From Kyrpidia tusciae DSM 2912 (GTDB lineage: Bacteria > Bacillota > Bacilli > Kyrpidiales > Kyrpidiaceae), in NCBI RefSeq assembly GCF_000092905.1, contig NC_014098.1, forward strand, positions 1,674,001-1,738,000: a stretch of 64,000 nt of DNA, in the 5' to 3' direction. How positions within the stretch are numbered: the stretch's first letter is position 1; the number at the start of each line of letters is the position of its first letter. The notes beneath the pieces were generated by a model, which searched no databases, was not told the DNA's origin, and worked only from the letters and a program-made list of their open reading frames with translations. Shown piece after piece: positions 62,904 through 64,000 of the stretch. A program made the translations under genes and the position numbers.

Positions 62904-64000
62904 CGGCGGCTCACCATCTCCATGTACGCCCGGTACTGGGCTTTGACCTCTTCCAAAGAATCCCCGGAAAACTTCTCCCGAAAGCAAAGGGCCAGCACCC
63001 AGGCGGTCATCGCCTCGCCCACCACCGCGGCCGCCGGCACGGCACAGGTGTCCGACCGCTCCACACTGGCTTGAAACGACTCTTTACTATGAATATCCAC
63101 ACTCCGCAGAGGCTTGTACAAAGTCGGGATCGGCTTCATCGCCGCCCGGACCACCACGGGTTGGCCATTGCTGACCCCGCCCTCAATCCCCCCGGCGTGA
63201 TTGGTGTCCCGGGTATACCCCTTCTCCGGATCGTACCCGATCTCATCGTGCACCTCGGACCCCGGCAACCGGGCCGCCGTAAATCCCAACCCCACCTCGA
63301 CGCCTTTGATCGCCTGAATGCTCATCAGTGCCCCGGCCAGACGGCCGTCCAGTCGCCGATCCGGGTGGGCATAACTCCCCAACCCCGGGGGCACTCCCAA
63401 AGCCACCACTTCAAACACGCCACCCAGGGTGTTGCCCTCCCGCCGGGCTTGGTCGATGGCCTCCACCATTTTCTCCGCAGCCTCGGGGTCGGCGCACCGC
63501 ACCGTGGACAACTCTGCCGCATCGGCAATCTGCTCCAGGGTTTTCGGAAACTTTTTGGCTTCCACGCCGCCGATCTCCACCACATGGCTAAAAATCCGGA
63601 TGCCAAACGGCGCGAGCAATTGCCGGGCCACCGACCCCACCGCCACCAAAGTTGCGGTATTGCGGGCACTGGAGCGCTCCAGCACATTGCGCACGTCATC
63701 GTGGTTATATTTGAGCACCCCGGCCAGATCCGCGTGGCCGGGCCGGGGTTTGGTGACGGGTTTCGCCTCGGGGGGCGGATCCCCTTCCACCGCCATTTTC
63801 GTTTTCCAATTCTCCCAATCACGGTTTCTAATCCGCATCGTAAGCGGCGTGCCGAGGGTCAGGCCGAAGCGCAGACCACTGGTGATCTCCACTCGGTCGC
63901 TTTCAATGCGCATCCGTCCCCCCCGGCCATGCCCTTGCTGACGCCTTCGCAATTGTTCGTCAATGAGCGCCGACCGGATCGGCAGCCGGCTGGGTAACCC
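62900..64000 (-). CDS. aroC: Chorismate synthase (5' end beyond the window)
   Basis: The visible 366 residues begin within the N-terminal region and run in frame to the window edge, where codons reading LIDEQLRRRQQGHGRGGRM match the expected chorismate synthase start region. Further motifs are GTPLTMRIRNRDWENWK, PGHADLAGVLKYNHDDVRNVLERSSARNTA (FMN site) and TRDTNHAGGIEGGVSNGQP. It removes phosphate from EPSP to give chorismate. A TTG at 63952 is internal, and the true start lies past 64000. Confidence 0.93.
   Translation of the reverse strand, partial: GLPSRLPIRSALIDEQLRRRQQGHGRGGRMRIESDRVEITSGLRFGLTLGTPLTMRIRNRDWENWKTKMAVEGDPPPEAKPVTKPRPGHADLAGVLKYNHDDVRNVLERSSARNTATLVAVGSVARQLLAPFGIRIFSHVVEIGGVEAKKFPKTLEQIADAAELSTVRCADPEAAEKMVEAIDQARREGNTLGGVFEVVALGVPPGLGSYAHPDRRLDGRLAGALMSIQAIKGVEVGLGFTAARLPGSEVHDEIGYDPEKGYTRDTNHAGGIEGGVSNGQPVVVRAAMKPIPTLYKPLRSVDIHSKESFQASVERSDTCAVPAAAVVGEAMTAWVLALCFREKFSGDSLEEVKAQYRAYMEMVSRR

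Overview
This 64 kb window looks like the chromosome of a GC-rich, endospore-forming member of the Bacillales, most likely Alicyclobacillaceae and close to Kyrpidia. That placement is an inference from gene content and order: ypjD-dapB-cca-birA-panBCD, ypiB/ypiF-qcrABC, dnaD near ypmB/ypmA, the sporulation gene ylbJ, and an aro-trp-tyrA-aroA supercluster all follow the Bacillus subtilis plan, while base composition is much richer in GC.

The left 21 kb is accessory. Positions 18-2026 hold a NarK-type transporter, a hemerythrin-like protein and a small partner. An IS3-family copy, a solitary NifZ-domain gene and the right end of an IS66 element follow. Positions 4721-10646 form a visibly AT-richer island: a five-gene minus-strand operon (BacA/prephenate-decarboxylase-like protein, DUF2000 protein, SUMF1-like protein without the two FGE cysteines, cytoplasmic sulfite-oxidase-like molybdoenzyme, APC permease) diverging from a MocR-type PLP-fold regulator. 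A perfect 11-bp direct repeat with a 31-bp period lies just upstream of the regulator's probable promoter. I do not recognise this combination and consider it the best candidate for an undescribed metabolic system.

Positions 10851-15340 are nested insertion sequences: a truncated IS3 copy cut by an IS21 end, then a tyrosine-recombinase plus IS91-transposase module bounded by direct copies of a palindromic sequence, then a second IS21 fragment. Both istB genes are broken at the same Walker A codons. Beyond this lie a sulfide:quinone oxidoreductase with a 45-codon companion, and a molybdate operon (XRE-PBP regulator, modA, modB, modC) that could supply the island's molybdoenzyme.

From 21 to 64 kb the window is mostly core: a 7Fe ferredoxin, dnaD, an FtsH-like protease with a membrane partner, ypmB-ypmA, mtaD-mtnA (methylthioadenosine salvage), a GH130 glycoside phosphorylase, a LigD polymerase next to a decayed ligase gene, rex, a TPR gene behind a hairpin that would sequester its ribosome-binding site, panBCD, birA, cca, dapB, ylbJ, uppP, ykvI, yitT, the menaquinol:cytochrome c reductase qcrABC, ypiB, an XPB helicase pair, a complete livKHMGF branched-chain amino acid importer, and aroA-tyrA-trpABFCD-aroB-aroC running off the right edge. 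trpE, aroH and hisC are absent from the aromatic cluster. The short leader in front of trpD carries a row of GAG/UAG triplets that resembles a TRAP-binding site overlapping the ribosome-binding site.
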